Origin: Phycisphaerales bacterium
Lineage (GTDB): Bacteria; Planctomycetota; Phycisphaerae; Tepidisphaerales; Tepidisphaeraceae
Length of the DNA stretch: 6,514 bases
Assembly (NCBI GenBank): GCA_028288905.1
Contig: JAQGHJ010000676.1
Coordinates: forward strand, 1-6,514
Direction of reading: 5' to 3'
In this document: in pieces, positions 6,022-6,514 of the stretch
Position numbering within the stretch: position 1 is the stretch's first letter
Layout: each line of letters opens with the position of its first letter
Made by a program: the position numbers and the translations under genes
Notes under the pieces: generated by a model
Databases searched by the model: none
What the model was told of the DNA's origin: nothing
What the model saw: only the letters and a program-made list of their open reading frames with translations

Positions 6022-6083
6022 GACTCCCCGAACCCGTCCCGCCACCGTCTGGCAGCGACCGCTCACCCTGTATCGACAGAACT

Positions 6084-6514
6084 CTACGTCCGCACCGGCG
6101 ACACCGGTTCGTCCGGGCGGAAACCCTCCAGCGTGGGGGCCCGGTACTCGAAGAACCGCTTGAGCTTCAGGAAGTGCTTCTCGTACTCGTGCCAACTGAG
6201 CAGCGCGAGCCCGATTGATAGCCCCGTCGCCACCAACAGGTACAGCCCGTACGCCGCCCAAAACGACCCGCCGAGCCGGTCCTGCAACGACCGCAGCGGG
6301 ACGTGGTCGAACATCGCGTGGTGGATCACGTTGTGGAACACGTAGATGCCGTAGCTGTACTTGCCCAGGAACCGCAGCCAGCCGGCGCCGAACGCCCGGG
6401 CGACCGGCCCGCCCGGCGCCGCGTTCACGGCCATCACCAGCAGGGCGGCTGCCCCGGCGGCGACTATGGTGAACCCGACGGCGTGGACGGACGGGTGGGC
6501 GTACGAGAATGACC
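6084..6514 (-). CDS. Acyltransferase-3 (OafA/YrhL-like) membrane protein, C-terminal 142 residues (cut by right window edge)
   Basis: The frame is open from the right edge (first full codon at 6512) to a TAG at 6086-6084. The visible part has a hydrophobic segment (about residues 10-30 of the fragment), then RFLGKYSYGIYVFHNVIHH (47-65), which is the hallmark FLG-SYgiYl-H segment near the C-terminus of acyltransferase-3 proteins. A last membrane segment (about 85-105) and a short basic cytoplasmic-type end (SWHEYEKHFLKLKRFFEY, 106-123) follow. These integral membrane enzymes acylate sugars of O-antigens, exopolysaccharides and Nod factors, often with acetyl or succinyl groups. Here it probably decorates the polymer made by the neighbouring genes. 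The N-terminal catalytic region with the expected conserved His and Arg lies outside the window, so activity cannot be judged. An internal GTG at 6437 is not the start, because the homologous frame clearly continues upstream. Confidence 0.88.
   Translation of the reverse strand, partial: SFSYAHPSVHAVGFTIVAAGAAALLVMAVNAAPGGPVARAFGAGWLRFLGKYSYGIYVFHNVIHHAMFDHVPLRSLQDRLGGSFWAAYGLYLLVATGLSIGLALLSWHEYEKHFLKLKRFFEYRAPTLEGFRPDEPVSPVRT

Noticed and set aside
4824..6023. 399-codon plus-strand open frame
   Set aside because: It is fully antisense to the GT4 gene, whose motifs and ribosome binding site are clear. The product is Pro/Arg/Gly-rich with no recognisable domain.

Overview
The window is a GC-rich (roughly two-thirds G+C) stretch of bacterial chromosome. 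It carries part of a surface or exopolysaccharide biosynthesis cluster, with every credible gene on the minus strand. The high GC, the gene content and the hairpin-forming intergenic repeats built from ATTCGTG and CTTCGCG words would fit a planctomycete such as a Gemmataceae member. That assignment is an inference from style: there is no rRNA or marker gene to confirm it.

In the direction of transcription (right to left) the layout is as follows. A membrane acyltransferase-3 protein (6514-6084) runs in from the right edge. A GT4-type glycosyltransferase (6008-4893) follows, then a left-handed beta-helix (hexapeptide) O-acyltransferase (4821-4174). After a 150-base spacer with a weak terminator candidate comes a multi-spanning Wzy/O-antigen-ligase-like membrane protein with an unusual Gly/Ala/Tyr-rich C-terminal tail (4023-2335). 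A WbbL-type GT2 glycosyltransferase (2327-1362) starts 7 bases beyond the end of that gene. Next are a large hairpin repeat (1361-1244), a CysE-like hexapeptide acyltransferase (1202-579), a second hairpin repeat (599-477) and the N-terminal half of another GT2 glycosyltransferase (467-1), cut by the left edge.

Together these genes would assemble and decorate a repeat-unit polysaccharide. The three glycosyltransferases add sugars to a carrier-linked unit on the cytoplasmic side. The acyltransferases (two soluble, one membrane-bound) add acyl groups. The Wzy-like protein polymerises or ligates units on the outer face of the membrane. No flippase, initiating sugar-phosphate transferase, chain-length regulator or export gene lies in the window, so the cluster must extend beyond it. 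There is no stretch over 300 bases without a gene, and no tRNA, rRNA, CRISPR array or transposase.

I see no radically new system. The most unusual items are the two intergenic hairpin repeats, one of which supplies the last codons and stop of a gene and possibly masks the next gene's ribosome binding site, and the low-complexity tail on the polymerase-like protein.
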